Positions 34,081 to 44,448 are shown, counted from the stretch's first letter. The stretch: DNA of 64,000 nt from Cellvibrio sp. UBA7671 (GCA_002483145.1 DLHJ01000012.1:261463-325462), one strand, 5' to 3'. Numbers and translations are program-made. The notes: generated by a model from the letters alone, not told the origin.

Positions 34081-35166
34081 ATGTTTTTCAATCTGTTTAA
34101 AAAATCCGATAAGCCCGATACCGCAACGCCCACCGCTGATGCGCCGCCAGCCGCCGAAAAGGCGCCCGCTGAAACGGCCGTTGTGCAAGCGGAGATCGTC
34201 GCTGCGCAAGTGCAAGTAGAAGCGGCGCCAGAAGTCCCCGCCAAACTCGGCTTTTTTGCGCGCATCAAACAGGGATTGAGCCGTACCAGCAGCCACTTTG
34301 CCGAAGGGCTTGGCAATTTATTCCTCGGCCGTAAAACCATCGATGATGAGCTGTTTGAAGAGCTGGAAACCCAGCTATTGGTCGCCGATGTGGGGATGGA
34401 GGCAACGACGGAAATTATCGACAGCCTGACTGCACGCGTGGCGCGCAAACAGCTCAACGATGTCGATGCGCTCTATAAAGCGCTGCGCGACCAGCTCACT
34501 GACCTGCTGCGCCCGGTGGAAAAACCCCTAGTGATTGACAGCAGCAAACAGCCCTATGTCATCCTTGTTGTAGGCGTGAATGGTGTGGGTAAAACCACCA
34601 CTATCGGCAAACTCGCCAAGCGCCTGCAAAACGAGGGCAAAAAAGTCATGTTGGCGGCAGGGGATACTTTCCGCGCTGCGGCGGTCGAACAGCTGCAAGT
34701 CTGGGGCGAGCGCAACAATGTTCCGGTGATTGCCCAACATACAGGAGCAGATTCGGCCTCAGTTATCTATGACGCGTTAAATGCGGCGAAAGCGCGTGGA
34801 ATTGATGTGATCATCGCCGATACCGCTGGTCGTTTGCACAATAAAAACCATTTGATGGATGAGCTGTCCAAGGTCAAACGGGTGATGGCCAAGGTAGATG
34901 GCTCAGCGCCGCATGAAGTGTTGTTGGTGTTGGACGCGGGCACTGGCCAGAATGCCGTCAATCAGGCCGAGCAATTCCGTGATGCGGCTGGAGTAACCGG
35001 GTTGGTACTGACCAAACTTGATGGTACCGCCAAGGGTGGGGTGATCTTTGCACTGAGCAAAAAATTTGCGCTGCCGGTGCGGTTTATCGGTGTCGGTGAA
35101 TCCATCGACGACCTTCAGCCGTTTGCGGCTGAGGCATTTATCAAGGCACTTTTTGACCAAAACTGA
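34081..35166 (+). CDS. ftsY: Signal recognition particle receptor
   Basis: 361 residues. A hydrophobic MFFNLF start is followed by an Ala/Glu/Pro-rich acidic A domain (to about residue 65), then the N and G domains: GVNGVGKTTTIGKLA (P loop), DTAGRLHNKNHL and TKLDGTAKGG. It receives ribosome-SRP complexes at the inner membrane and passes them to SecYEG. First gene of the ftsY-ftsE-ftsX(-rpoH) group. Confidence 0.97.
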   Translation: MFFNLFKKSDKPDTATPTADAPPAAEKAPAETAVVQAEIVAAQVQVEAAPEVPAKLGFFARIKQGLSRTSSHFAEGLGNLFLGRKTIDDELFEELETQLLVADVGMEATTEIIDSLTARVARKQLNDVDALYKALRDQLTDLLRPVEKPLVIDSSKQPYVILVVGVNGVGKTTTIGKLAKRLQNEGKKVMLAAGDTFRAAAVEQLQVWGERNNVPVIAQHTGADSASVIYDALNAAKARGIDVIIADTAGRLHNKNHLMDELSKVKRVMAKVDGSAPHEVLLVLDAGTGQNAVNQAEQFRDAAGVTGLVLTKLDGTAKGGVIFALSKKFALPVRFIGVGESIDDLQPFAAEAFIKALFDQN

Positions 35167-35214
35167 AGTTAACCAATCTGATGCTTCCTAATAATTTAGC
35201 AAACAGGGTTTGTT

Positions 35215-35883
35215 GTGATTCGATTTGAAACTGTAAGCAAGCGCTACGACACCGGCTACGAAGCCTTGGCGCGGGTCGACTTTGAGGTGGAGTCAGGAGA
35301 AATGCTGTTCCTTACCGGGCATTCAGGAGCCGGTAAGAGTACCTTGATGAAGCTTATTCTGCTGATGGAGCAGCCGTCCAATGGCAATGTATTTGTGGAT
35401 GGCCATCACTTGGCGCGTATGCCGAAAAGCCAGCTGCCGTATTTCCGCCGCAATATCGGCGTGGTGTTCCAGAATCACCAGCTGCTGTTTGACCGCACTG
35501 TCTACGACAACGTCGCCCTGCCATTGCAGGTGGCCGGTTATCCTCATCAGGAAATCGGCAAACGGGTGCGCGCGGCACTTGATAAGGTGGATCTGCTCGA
35601 TAAAGAGCGCAGCAATCCTATGACCTTATCGGGCGGAGAGCAGCAGCGTGTCGGTATCGCGCGCGCTGTGGTCAACAAGCCCACCTTGTTATTGGCAGAT
35701 GAACCAACCGGTAACCTGGATCCGGAATTATCCAATGAAATCATGACCTTATTCCGCCAGTTCAACGAAGTTGGTACGACTGTAATGATCGCCACCCACG
35801 ATGTGGAATTGCTCAAGCGCATGAACAAACGGGTATTGGGCCTCGTGCAAGGCAAACTGGTCCACGATGGGGTGCTCTGGTGA
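35215..35883 (+). CDS. ftsE: Cell division ATP-binding protein
   Basis: 222 residues from a GTG start. Walker A GHSGAGKST, signature LSGGEQQRVGIARA, Walker [13 protein letters not shown]. With FtsX it forms an ABC-like complex that activates septal peptidoglycan hydrolases through EnvC-type partners. Overlaps ftsX by 4 bp (GTGA). Confidence 0.97.
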   Translation: MIRFETVSKRYDTGYEALARVDFEVESGEMLFLTGHSGAGKSTLMKLILLMEQPSNGNVFVDGHHLARMPKSQLPYFRRNIGVVFQNHQLLFDRTVYDNVALPLQVAGYPHQEIGKRVRAALDKVDLLDKERSNPMTLSGGEQQRVGIARAVVNKPTLLLADEPTGNLDPELSNEIMTLFRQFNEVGTTVMIATHDVELLKRMNKRVLGLVQGKLVHDGVLW

Positions 35884-36953
35884 AATCGAATCGTCCTTCA
35901 AAACCCGAGCGCCGCCCCAATCGTATGGGTGCCAGTGCTACACCGCGCAACGAGCGCCCGCGTCGCGAGGCGCCTCCACGATTAGAGAATGTCCGCCCGC
36001 AAGGTGCGGTGTCGAGCCAGATGTCCTGGCGCGACAAGTTCGATGCTTGGAGTGCGCATCACAGCAACTCGGCAATTGAAAGCCTGTTGCGCATGCTGGG
36101 CACGCCGCTGCAAAGCCTGATGACCTGGCTGGTAATCGCCATCGCCATCGCCCTGCCGGCCGCGCTTTTCGTGGTGTTTAGCAATGTGCAGCAAATCGGC
36201 CAGAGCTGGCAGGACTCCAGCCAGATCTCGGTATTCCTGAAAAAGGAAGCTAGTGCCGGTCAGGCGCAGGATCTGCGCAGCCGCTGGGCGAAGCGACCGG
36301 ATGTTGTCCAGGCTACCTACGTATCACCTGAGCAGGCGCTGGAAGAGTTCAAATTGGGTTCGGGTTTGGGCGAGCTGGCCAATCATCTCGATGAAAACCC
36401 ATTGCCAGCGGTGATTTTGGTCAAACCCAAAATTGGCGGCAATGCGCCCGATGCGCTCACCTCCTTGCAACAAGCGCTGGTGGCTGATCCGCTGGTGGCC
36501 GATGTACGTCTCGATATGCTCTGGGTTAAGCGCCTGCATCAATTTATTACTGTCGCCGAGCGCTTTGTGGTTGCACTTGCGGGGCTGCTGGCCTTAGGAG
36601 TGCTGTTGGTAATTGGCAACACTATTCGTATGGCGATAGAAAATCGGCGCGATGAAATTGTCGTCGTCAAACTGGTCGGTGCGACCGATGCCTATGTCCG
36701 TCGCCCCTTTCTTTACACCGGCCTTTGGTTTGGCGTGGGCGGTGGAATACTGGCGGCAATATTGCTGGCGTTAGGATTTTGGTGGTTATCGGCGCCTGTT
36801 ACCCAGCTTGCTGATCTGTATCAAAGTAGTTTTCGTTTACAGGGGCTAGGCTTTATTGAGAGCCTGCAATTAATTCTGATCGCCGGTTTTACCGGATTAA
36901 TAGGAGCCTGGATCGCAGTGGCGCGGCATTTGTACCAAATCCAGCCGCGTTGA
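35880..36953 (+). CDS. ftsX: Cell division membrane protein
   Basis: 357 residues from GTG. A long basic cytoplasmic N-terminus (about 1-70) precedes the first membrane segment (about 82-104), a periplasmic domain (105-220), and three further segments ending at the C-terminus. This is the normal four-segment FtsX layout. It couples FtsE ATP hydrolysis to periplasmic amidase activation at the septum. Confidence 0.95.
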   Translation: MKSNRPSKPERRPNRMGASATPRNERPRREAPPRLENVRPQGAVSSQMSWRDKFDAWSAHHSNSAIESLLRMLGTPLQSLMTWLVIAIAIALPAALFVVFSNVQQIGQSWQDSSQISVFLKKEASAGQAQDLRSRWAKRPDVVQATYVSPEQALEEFKLGSGLGELANHLDENPLPAVILVKPKIGGNAPDALTSLQQALVADPLVADVRLDMLWVKRLHQFITVAERFVVALAGLLALGVLLVIGNTIRMAIENRRDEIVVVKLVGATDAYVRRPFLYTGLWFGVGGGILAAILLALGFWWLSAPVTQLADLYQSSFRLQGLGFIESLQLILIAGFTGLIGAWIAVARHLYQIQPR

Positions 36954-37072
36954 TAGATGTTTTCTATCGCGCCAATTGAGAGTGCAACATCCGCGTAAAG
37001 TGAACTTTTTGGGTGCTGGCGGAACCAATAGGCGGGTGATACACTCGGGCAATCTTGAAATTGGAGGTAAAC

Positions 37073-37933
37073 ATGAGCACAAGCACAAGTCTGCAACCTA
37101 TCGGCATTTTGGCCCCTGGTGCAAACCTGAATGCCTATGTTCAGGCAGTCAGCAGCTTCTCTATTCTCTCCGTTGAGCAGGAGCAGGAGCTGGCACGCGA
37201 TTTGGTCACCAATGGCAACCTCGATGCCGCCCGTAAATTGGTTATGGCGCACCTGCGCTTTGTGGTGCATATTGCCCGCTCATACAACGGCTATGGCCTG
37301 CCACTGGGCGATCTGGTGCAGGAAGGCAATGTCGGCCTGATGAAAGCGGTTAAACGTTTCGATCCGGACAAAGGCGTGCGTTTGGTATCGTTTGCCGTGC
37401 ACTGGATCAAAGCCGAAATTCACGAATTTATCTTGAAAAACTGGCGCATCGTTAAAATCGCCACCACCAAAGCCCAGCGTAAATTGTTCTTCAATCTGCG
37501 CGGCGCCAAAAAGCGTTTGGCCTGGTTGAGCAATGATGAAGCCCATGCGGTCGCGGCAGATCTGGGTGTTGACGTCAAACAAGTGCGCGAAATGGAAGGT
37601 CGTTTAGCGTCCTATGACGCAGGGTTTGACGCTGGTGAAGACGACGAAGATGATGGCTATGTAGCGCCGGCACATTACCTCGAAGACAATCGCTATGATC
37701 CCGCTGTGCGCTTGGAAGAATCCAATTGGGAAGAGTCCAACGTCAATGGCTTGGAAAAGGCGATGGAAAAACTGGATGACCGCAGCCGTGTCATCCTGCA
37801 GCGCCGCTGGTTGAATGATGACAAGGCGACCCTGCACGATCTAGCTGCAGAATATGGCGTATCAGCCGAGCGTATCCGCCAGCTCGAAAAGAATGCCATG
37901 AACAAAGTCAAAACCATGATGATGGAAGCCTAA
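37073..37933 (+). CDS. rpoH: RNA polymerase heat-shock sigma factor sigma-32
   Basis: 286 residues from the ATG at 37073, which follows TTGGAGG; the longer reading is excluded by that ribosome site. Region 2 includes [43 protein letters not shown]; the RpoH box is near QRKLFFNLR; region 4 ends [25 protein letters not shown]. Controls chaperone and protease genes. Lies after ftsX, as in enteric bacteria and pseudomonads. Translation is usually thermally controlled by the 5' mRNA; I did not fold it. Confidence 0.97.
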   Translation: MSTSTSLQPIGILAPGANLNAYVQAVSSFSILSVEQEQELARDLVTNGNLDAARKLVMAHLRFVVHIARSYNGYGLPLGDLVQEGNVGLMKAVKRFDPDKGVRLVSFAVHWIKAEIHEFILKNWRIVKIATTKAQRKLFFNLRGAKKRLAWLSNDEAHAVAADLGVDVKQVREMEGRLASYDAGFDAGEDDEDDGYVAPAHYLEDNRYDPAVRLEESNWEESNVNGLEKAMEKLDDRSRVILQRRWLNDDKATLHDLAAEYGVSAERIRQLEKNAMNKVKTMMMEA

Positions 37934-37956
37934 TTCTCGCTCCAATAGCACCCTGA

Positions 37957-37985
37957 AAAGCCGCGCTTAGCGCGGCTTTTTTATT
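37957..37985 (+). terminator. rpoH terminator
   Basis: AAGCCGCGC (37959-37967) pairs with GCGCGGCTT (37970-37978 onward) around a 2-3-base loop, followed by T. Confidence 0.85.
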
Positions 37986-38024
37986 GTCTGCCCATTTATA
38001 AAACGTATTTTTGAAGGTGATATT

Positions 38025-38408
38025 GTGGCGCGATTTTTTCTGGTGATCGCCGCTGTTAGCGGTTTTTTCGCAGTTGTTATAGGTGCTTTTGCAGCGCATG
38101 GTCTCAAGCAAATGCTCGCTCCGGAGATGATAGAGGTGGTCAAAACCGGTGTGCAGTACCAGATGTATCACGCGCTTGTGCTTATGCTGGTTGCACTTTG
38201 GTTTAAACAGAAACCTGCTGCATCAGGGTTAAAAGCCGCTGGCCTAGCCTTTATACTGGGCACCCTACTGTTCAGTGGCAGTCTTTACGCGTTGGCGCTG
38301 GGTGCTCCGCGTTGGTTGGGGCCAATTACCCCGTTGGGCGGACTCTGTTTTTTGGTTGGTTGGTTGCTGCTCACGATTTCTGCATGGCGGACCAGTTCGG
38401 CCGATTGA
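38025..38408 (+). CDS. DUF423 (YgdD-like) inner-membrane protein
   Basis: 127 residues from GTG. Four hydrophobic segments; AAVSGFFAVVIGAFAAHGLK at the start and QYQMYHALVLMLVAL are the hallmark stretches of DUF423. The molecular role is unknown. It stands between rpoH and trmB, apparently expressed with trmB (29 bp gap). Confidence 0.9.
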   Translation: MARFFLVIAAVSGFFAVVIGAFAAHGLKQMLAPEMIEVVKTGVQYQMYHALVLMLVALWFKQKPAASGLKAAGLAFILGTLLFSGSLYALALGAPRWLGPITPLGGLCFLVGWLLLTISAWRTSSAD

Positions 38409-38437
38409 TTTCTTTTACTTTATAACTTGTAGCCTTT

Positions 38438-39184
38438 ATGTCCGAATTACCTGAGTTAACGCCCGATGTTGAGTCCGGCGAGGAAGGGTTTTTAATTAAG
38501 CCCGAATTTAAACCCAAATCGATCCGCAGTTTTGTGATCCGCGCCGGGCGCATTACTGTCGGCCAAAAAAATGCGTTCGATAGCTGGTGGCCGGTATTTG
38601 GTCTGAGCTTATTCAAGGGGCCCATTGATCCGGAGCAGGTGTTTGGCCGCAAGGCGCCGCTGGTACTGGAAATCGGTTTTGGGATGGGCGATTCTCTGCT
38701 GGAGATGGCGCGCAATGAGCCGGATAAAAATTTTATCGGCATTGAAGTGCATCCGCCCGGTGTTGGCCGCCTGATTAACGTAGCGGGGCAGGAAAAACTT
38801 ACCAACCTGCGCGTATACATGGCCGATGCCATGGATGTGCTGGAAGATTGTATTCCCGATGCTGCTATTGACCGTTTACAGCTCTACTTTCCCGATCCTT
38901 GGCATAAGAAGAAACATCACAAACGCCGCATACTCCAGTCAGCCTTTGTTCAGAAACTCCGCCCTAAAATCGCGCCCGGCGGCATATTCCACATGGCGAC
39001 CGACTGGCAGGCCTACGCCGAGCATATGTTGGAAGTGATGAATGCTGCGCCAGGCTTTGCTACCGAGTTTAGCGAAACCGGCTACGCACCGAGGCCGGAT
39101 TACCGTCCGATCACCAAGTTTGAAAAACGTGGGGAGCGCCTCGGTCATGGCGTGTGGGATCTGCTGTTCAAAAAAACATCGTAA
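38438..39184 (+). CDS. trmB: tRNA (guanine46-N7)-methyltransferase
   Basis: 248 residues. LVLEIGFGMGDSLLEMA is the SAM site, NFIGIEVHPPGVGRL follows, and LQLYFPDPWHKKKHHKRR is the family signature. The C-terminal TDWQAYAEHM stretch is also conserved. It makes m7G46 in the variable loop of tRNA. Downstream comes a promoter region and the OmpA-family gene. Confidence 0.96.
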   Translation: MSELPELTPDVESGEEGFLIKPEFKPKSIRSFVIRAGRITVGQKNAFDSWWPVFGLSLFKGPIDPEQVFGRKAPLVLEIGFGMGDSLLEMARNEPDKNFIGIEVHPPGVGRLINVAGQEKLTNLRVYMADAMDVLEDCIPDAAIDRLQLYFPDPWHKKKHHKRRILQSAFVQKLRPKIAPGGIFHMATDWQAYAEHMLEVMNAAPGFATEFSETGYAPRPDYRPITKFEKRGERLGHGVWDLLFKKTS

Positions 39185-39379
39185 ATTGGCATAAACTGCC
39201 TTAATTTGCTAAGGTAACCACCTGAAAATAATCATGAAACGGATTTCTGCAGACAATCAGCTTTTAGATCGGTAACTATTGATAGATTTACAACAGATAC
39301 GTTTTAACAGCTTTAGCAACTAATCAATCGAGGGAATCAGATTGTCTTTTGGAACCTCGCTATTTTCTACGGAGAACAA

Positions 39380-40426
39380 ATGGCTATGAAACACACACAC
39401 GTACTTGCCTTATCAGCTGCTATTGCGGCAGTAATTTCAACTGGCGCCAGTGCCGACAACCACAAAGTAGAAATCCATGCTGACGCTGGCCGTACATTTT
39501 TTGAAGACTCACTGGAAGATGCCAACACTTGGGGTCTTGGTGTTGGTTTTGCCCTGACTGAAAACTGGATGTTGGATTTGGTAGCAAGTCGCTGGGACAG
39601 CGAAACCCAATCCGGTGGTGTCGATGTAGATGGCACCCAATACCGTTTAGATATGCTTTACCACATCAATACCGAGAGCGCATGGCGCCCTTATGTCGCC
39701 TTTGGCGTGGGCGATCAGGAGCGTGAATTCAACGCTGCCGATCCGTCTTCCGAGCGTGACACCCTGCTCAACCTGGGTGCTGGTATAAAGCGCAGCTTGG
39801 GCGATAGCTGGCAGTTCCGCACCGACGTGCGTGCCTTTAACAGCCTCGACAATGAATACACCGATTTAGCCGTAACTGCTGGTATTGGTTTTGTTTTTGG
39901 TGGTGAGTCAGCACCTGTCGCCGCTGCTCCTGTTGTTGCTGCACCGGTAGAAGCAGATAGCGATGGCGACGGTGTATTGGATTCTAAAGACCAATGCCCT
40001 GATACCCCCAAAACGCACAAAGTGGATGCAGTGGGTTGTTCACTGAAATTGACCGAAAGTGTAGCCATCGAATTGAACATCACCTTCGATACCGCCAAGT
40101 CGATTATCAAACCTGAATTTGAAAGCGAAGTAGCCAATTTGGCAACCTTTATGAACCAATATGCTGATACCGTTGTGACTGTTGAAGGTCACACCGACAG
40201 CCAGGGTTCTGATGCCTACAACCAAAAGCTGTCACAAAGCCGTGCTGACTCGGTGAAAGCGGCATTGATTACCAAATATGGTATAGGTGCAGATCGTGTT
40301 AATGCGATTGGTTACGGCGAAGCCAAACCGATTGCAGACAATATGAATGCAGCTGGCCGCGAGCAGAACCGTCGTGTAGTAGGCCAGGTGTCTACTGCAG
40401 TGACCAAGACTGAAACACGCAATTAA
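39380..40426 (+). CDS. OmpA-family outer-membrane protein
   Basis: 348 residues. Signal peptide to about residue 26, an N-terminal 8-strand beta-barrel (about 30-175; FVFGGES ends it), an Ala/Pro/Val hinge, one calcium-binding thrombospondin type 3-like repeat (DSDGDGVLDSKDQCPDTP), and a C-terminal OmpA peptidoglycan-binding domain (VEGHTDSQGSDAYNQKLSQSR near 270). It links outer membrane and cell wall. A 195-bp leader region precedes it and a strong terminator follows. Confidence 0.93.
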   Translation: MAMKHTHVLALSAAIAAVISTGASADNHKVEIHADAGRTFFEDSLEDANTWGLGVGFALTENWMLDLVASRWDSETQSGGVDVDGTQYRLDMLYHINTESAWRPYVAFGVGDQEREFNAADPSSERDTLLNLGAGIKRSLGDSWQFRTDVRAFNSLDNEYTDLAVTAGIGFVFGGESAPVAAAPVVAAPVEADSDGDGVLDSKDQCPDTPKTHKVDAVGCSLKLTESVAIELNITFDTAKSIIKPEFESEVANLATFMNQYADTVVTVEGHTDSQGSDAYNQKLSQSRADSVKAALITKYGIGADRVNAIGYGEAKPIADNMNAAGREQNRRVVGQVSTAVTKTETRN

Positions 40427-40445
40427 TTACTGCGCGTGTGACGAA

Positions 40446-40472
40446 AAACCCGGCCAGTGTGCCGGGTTTTTT
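40446..40472. terminator. Terminator after the OmpA-family gene
   Basis: CCCGGC (40449-40454) pairs with GCCGGG (40461-40466), then six T; the A-run before it may also serve the convergent epimerase gene. Confidence 0.85.
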
Positions 40473-40476
40473 ATAT

Positions 40477-41337
40477 CTATAAGTTGATGAGTCCGTTATA
40501 GCCCGAGCGGAAATCCGGGTAGAGAAATGAATAACCCGTCGCCAACAAACTCCGGTTGCTAATGCGTTTATTGCCGCGTTCATTGACGGCGTCGGATGCA
40601 AAAAAATCCACAATTCCCAATTGGCTGGCAATCCAGTTGACGACCTCAACCATCGGAGTGGGTGATGAGTCCGTCGCTAGATAAACCGGCGCAAGATCTT
40701 GTTTGTGCTGCAGTTCGATCAAATGTGCGAGCACTCCGGCGCCATCATCGGCATGGATGCGGTTGGTGTAGTGCGGGCTGGCCGATGCGCGGTGTTGCCT
40801 CACCTGCTCAATCAAACGGTTGCGGCCGGGGCCGTAAATCCCGCTGAAGCGGACGCAACTGTGGGCGAAGCCGCTTTCTCGTATCACCTGTTCCGCCTCC
40901 AGCAAGCGCTTGCCGCTAAAGTTTTCGGGTTGGGTGGGCGATGATTCATCGACCCAACTGCCGTCGTTTTGTCCGTACACGGCGGTACTGGAGACAAACA
41001 GGATCAAACGCGGCTGGTGTTGGTGTTGTTTCAATCCCGTCACGAGATTGCGGCAAGTTTGCACATAAGCTTGTTCATAACCTCCATCGCTGCGCTCGGC
41101 GGGCGTCATGCTGATCACGATGACATCAAACGCTTCGCTGCCGAGCAGGGCGTCGAGTTGCCCGGTCTGGGTGGCATCGCACACGCGGTACTGGAGGTAG
41201 GGTAAATCTTCCGGCGGTTGGCGGCGCAGGCCGGTAATCCGATAGTGATGAGAGGCGAGTTGCTGTGCGAGGCGCTGGCCGATATCGCCACAACCGATGA
41301 TTAATAGCTTTTCTTGTGAAGATGCGTTAATTGTCAT
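40477..41337 (-). CDS. NAD(P)-binding SDR/epimerase family protein (YeeZ-like)
   Basis: 286 residues. Nucleotide site IIGCGDIGQRLAQQL; substrate-side stretches FVSSTAVYGQNDG and RFSGIYGPGRNRL replace the usual YxxxK region, as in the YeeZ group of extended SDRs. Function in cells is not established. Divergent from oxyR. Confidence 0.85.
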   Translation of the reverse strand: MTINASSQEKLLIIGCGDIGQRLAQQLASHHYRITGLRRQPPEDLPYLQYRVCDATQTGQLDALLGSEAFDVIVISMTPAERSDGGYEQAYVQTCRNLVTGLKQHQHQPRLILFVSSTAVYGQNDGSWVDESSPTQPENFSGKRLLEAEQVIRESGFAHSCVRFSGIYGPGRNRLIEQVRQHRASASPHYTNRIHADDGAGVLAHLIELQHKQDLAPVYLATDSSPTPMVEVVNWIASQLGIVDFFASDAVNERGNKRISNRSLLATGYSFLYPDFRSGYNGLINL

Positions 41338-41403
41338 TTGATAAAAGTCGCCAATCTGATAGTTTTAGGCTATTCACAGAAGTCTTAGTAACGGAGCTGC
41401 ATT

Positions 41404-42312
41404 ATGACCCTGACCGAATTGCGCTATATAGTCACGCTTGCCCAGGAGCAACATTTTGGCCGCGCGGCCGATCGCTGCTACGTAAGCCAGCCGACCCTGA
41501 GTATTGCAGTTAAAAAACTGGAAGATGAGCTGGGCATAGCGCTGTTCGAGCGCACCAAATCGCGCGTGCAGCCCACACCGCTCGGCGAGCAAATCGTAGC
41601 GCAAGCGAATCTGGTGCTCGAGCAGACAGCGGCCATTAAAGACCTCGCCGATGCCGGTAAAGACCAACTTAGCAGCCCCCTGTCGGTCGGCGCGATTTTC
41701 ACTATCGGCCCCTATTTGCTGCCCAAGTTTATCCCCCATTTGCAAAAATTAGCGAGCAAAATGCCGCTTTATGTAGAAGAGGGCTACACCCACAACCTCC
41801 GCAAAAAACTGCGCAATGGTGAGTTGGATGTGATTATTGTGGCGCTGCCATTCGTTGAGCCGGATGTGGTTACCCAAGCCCTTTATGAAGAACCCTTTGT
41901 GGTGCTGATGCCTAAAGACCATCCGCTCGCCGCCAAAGAAGCCCTGAAACCGGATGACCTGAATGATCAACAGCTGTTGCTTCTTGGTGAAGGTCATTGT
42001 TTCCGCGACCAGGTGCTCACTACCTGCCCGAGCCTGCAACATCACGGCGAGGCCAACGCCAGCAACGTGCGCACCGCCGCCGAGGGCAGTTCACTGGAAA
42101 CCCTGCGCCATATGGTCGCCTCGGGCCTCGGCCTGACTATATTGCCCGCCTCGGCCGCCGAGAGTTCGCTCTACAGCTCAGAAGTATTGGTCACCCGCCC
42201 GTTTATTGAACCGTCACCCAGTCGTACAGTTGCACTTGCCTGGCGCGCCAGCTTTCCGCGCCATAAAGCGATTGATGCCTTGCGTGCGGCGATTAAAGCC
42301 TGCCGCCACTGA
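41404..42312 (+). CDS. oxyR: Hydrogen-peroxide sensing LysR-type regulator
   Basis: 302 residues. N-terminal winged helix begins MTLTELRYIVTLAQEQHFGRAA. The redox pair is present at exactly the E. coli positions: Cys199 in GEGHCFRDQ and Cys208 in TTC. Oxidation to the disulfide activates catalase, peroxiredoxin and related genes. recG follows 21 bp later, an arrangement common in this bacterial group. Confidence 0.95.
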   Translation: MTLTELRYIVTLAQEQHFGRAADRCYVSQPTLSIAVKKLEDELGIALFERTKSRVQPTPLGEQIVAQANLVLEQTAAIKDLADAGKDQLSSPLSVGAIFTIGPYLLPKFIPHLQKLASKMPLYVEEGYTHNLRKKLRNGELDVIIVALPFVEPDVVTQALYEEPFVVLMPKDHPLAAKEALKPDDLNDQQLLLLGEGHCFRDQVLTTCPSLQHHGEANASNVRTAAEGSSLETLRHMVASGLGLTILPASAAESSLYSSEVLVTRPFIEPSPSRTVALAWRASFPRHKAIDALRAAIKACRH

Positions 42313-42333
42313 TCCTGGCGAGTAATATCTACT

Positions 42334-44448
42334 TTGGCATCTGCTAGCGAGAGAACCCTCGACCAAATCCCCGCCAGTGCTCTGAAGGGCGTTGGCGCCA
42401 GTTTGGCTGCCAAATTGGCGAAGATAGGCCTATTTAGCCTGCAAGACATCCTTCTGCATTTGCCTTTGCGTTACCTAGACCGCACCCGCATCACACCGAT
42501 TGGCGCCCTGCAGCCCAACGTCAATGCGGTGATCGAGGCGGAGGTGCGCGCCTGCGATATCGTCTTTGGCAAGCGCCGCAGCCTAGTGTGTAAAGTGCAG
42601 GATGGCACCGGTACAATCACGCTGCGTTTCTACCATTTCAACAATGCGCAAAAGCAGCGGTTGGTGAGCGGCACACGTTTGCGGATTTTTGGTGAGACGC
42701 GCCGCGGCGCCTCGGGACTGGAGATGTACCATCCCGAATACGATGAGTTGAGCGCAGCGGCGCCCCTGCCGCTGGCGCAGTCGCTCACCCCGATATACCC
42801 AGCCACCGAAGGCCTGACCCAGCCACGCCTGCGCTCACTGGCACTGCAGGCACTGACATGGCTCGATACGCACGCGCTTAAAGAGTTGCTGCCCGATGTG
42901 GTGCGCCGCCAGTTGAACCAGTCTTCGCTTGCCGATGCTTTGCGCTATCTGCATCAGCCGCCGACCAATGCCAATATCCAGCAGTTGATGGATGTTGAGC
43001 ATCCCTACCAGCAGCGTTTGGCGTTTGAAGAATTGTTGGCGCATCACCTGAGCCTATTGCTGTTGCGCCGAGAAACCCAGGCCGACGGCGCTACCCGCCT
43101 GAATTTGGATGCGAGTTTGCAGGCCCGCTTTTTGGCGCAGTTGGGCTTCAACCTAACTCGCGCCCAGAGCCGCGTCGTCAGTGAAATTGCCGCCGATCTG
43201 GCCAAACCTATCCCCATGCTTAGGCTAGTGCAGGGCGATGTAGGCTCCGGTAAGACGGTAGTGGCGGCACTTGCGGCTTTGGCTGCCGTCGCCAGCGGTA
43301 AACAGGCGGTGATTATGGCGCCGACCGAAATCCTCGCCGAGCAACATCGGCTCAATTTTGGCAAATGGCTGACGCCGTTCGGCATCCAACTTGGCTGGCT
43401 GACCGGCAAGTTAAAAGTGGCTGAGCGGCGCACCCAGCTGGCGGCTATCGCCAGCGGTGAAGCGCAGGTGGTGGTTGGCACTCACGCACTATTTCAGGAG
43501 GCGGTAGAGTTTGCGAATCTGGGTTTGATTGTGATCGATGAGCAGCACCGCTTTGGTGTTCATCAGCGCCTTACGTTATCGGAAAAAGGTACCAATAGAG
43601 AGAAAAATCGGCGATCCGGCTTGCTTCGCCCGCATCAGTTGATAATGACTGCTACACCTATCCCACGCACCTTGGCGATGAGCGCTTACGCCGATCTCGA
43701 TTGTTCGGTGATCGACGAGCTCCCTCCCGGACGCACGCCGATTACCACGGTGGTGATCAGCGATAATCGCCGAGAAGAGGTGATCGAACGGGTGCGTCTG
43801 GCCTGCGAGCAGGGGCGGCAGGCCTACTGGGTGTGCACGTTGATCGAAGAGTCCGATGCGCTAGAGGCGCAAGCAGCCGAGGCGACCTTGACCAATCTGA
43901 CGGAATCCTTGCCGCATCTGCGTATCGGCCTGATCCACGGTCGGTTGAAGCCAGCGGAAAAAGAGGCAGTGATGGCGGCGTTCAAGGCTAATACATTAGA
44001 TTTATTGGTCGCCACTACGGTGATTGAGGTGGGGGTGGATGTGCCCAACGCCAGCCTTATGATTATCGAAAACCCCGAACGGCTTGGTCTTGCGCAATTG
44101 CATCAGCTGCGTGGCCGCGTAGGGCGCGGTTCGGCGGCGAGCCACTGCGTGCTGTTGTACGGTTCGCCACTATCGCACAACAGCCGCGAGCGCTTGCGGG
44201 TGATGCGTGAAAGCAGCGACGGCTTTTATATCGCCGAACAGGACTTACTGCTGCGTGGACCTGGAGAAGTGTTGGGAACCCGCCAAACCGGTGAAATGCA
44301 ATTCAAAATTGCCGATTTGCAGCGCGACAGTCATTTACTACCCGAAGTCAAAGATGCCGCGCTCTTATTAATGAGTGATTATCCACAGCTGTGCGGCCAG
44401 TTAGTGTTGCGCTGGTTGGGTGAAAACCAACGCTATCTACAGGTATAA
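42334..44448 (+). CDS. recG: ATP-dependent DNA helicase
   Basis: 704 residues from TTG. N-terminal wedge domain with the LKGVGASLAAKL start and LPLRYLDRTR; helicase motifs VQGDVGSGKTVVA (I), VIDEQHRFG (II), TATPIPRTLAM (III), and the C-terminal QLRGRVGRG and RGPGEVLGTRQ-x-G stretches. It reverses stalled forks and migrates Holliday junctions. Full length. Confidence 0.97.
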   Translation: MASASERTLDQIPASALKGVGASLAAKLAKIGLFSLQDILLHLPLRYLDRTRITPIGALQPNVNAVIEAEVRACDIVFGKRRSLVCKVQDGTGTITLRFYHFNNAQKQRLVSGTRLRIFGETRRGASGLEMYHPEYDELSAAAPLPLAQSLTPIYPATEGLTQPRLRSLALQALTWLDTHALKELLPDVVRRQLNQSSLADALRYLHQPPTNANIQQLMDVEHPYQQRLAFEELLAHHLSLLLLRRETQADGATRLNLDASLQARFLAQLGFNLTRAQSRVVSEIAADLAKPIPMLRLVQGDVGSGKTVVAALAALAAVASGKQAVIMAPTEILAEQHRLNFGKWLTPFGIQLGWLTGKLKVAERRTQLAAIASGEAQVVVGTHALFQEAVEFANLGLIVIDEQHRFGVHQRLTLSEKGTNREKNRRSGLLRPHQLIMTATPIPRTLAMSAYADLDCSVIDELPPGRTPITTVVISDNRREEVIERVRLACEQGRQAYWVCTLIEESDALEAQAAEATLTNLTESLPHLRIGLIHGRLKPAEKEAVMAAFKANTLDLLVATTVIEVGVDVPNASLMIIENPERLGLAQLHQLRGRVGRGSAASHCVLLYGSPLSHNSRERLRVMRESSDGFYIAEQDLLLRGPGEVLGTRQTGEMQFKIADLQRDSHLLPEVKDAALLLMSDYPQLCGQLVLRWLGENQRYLQV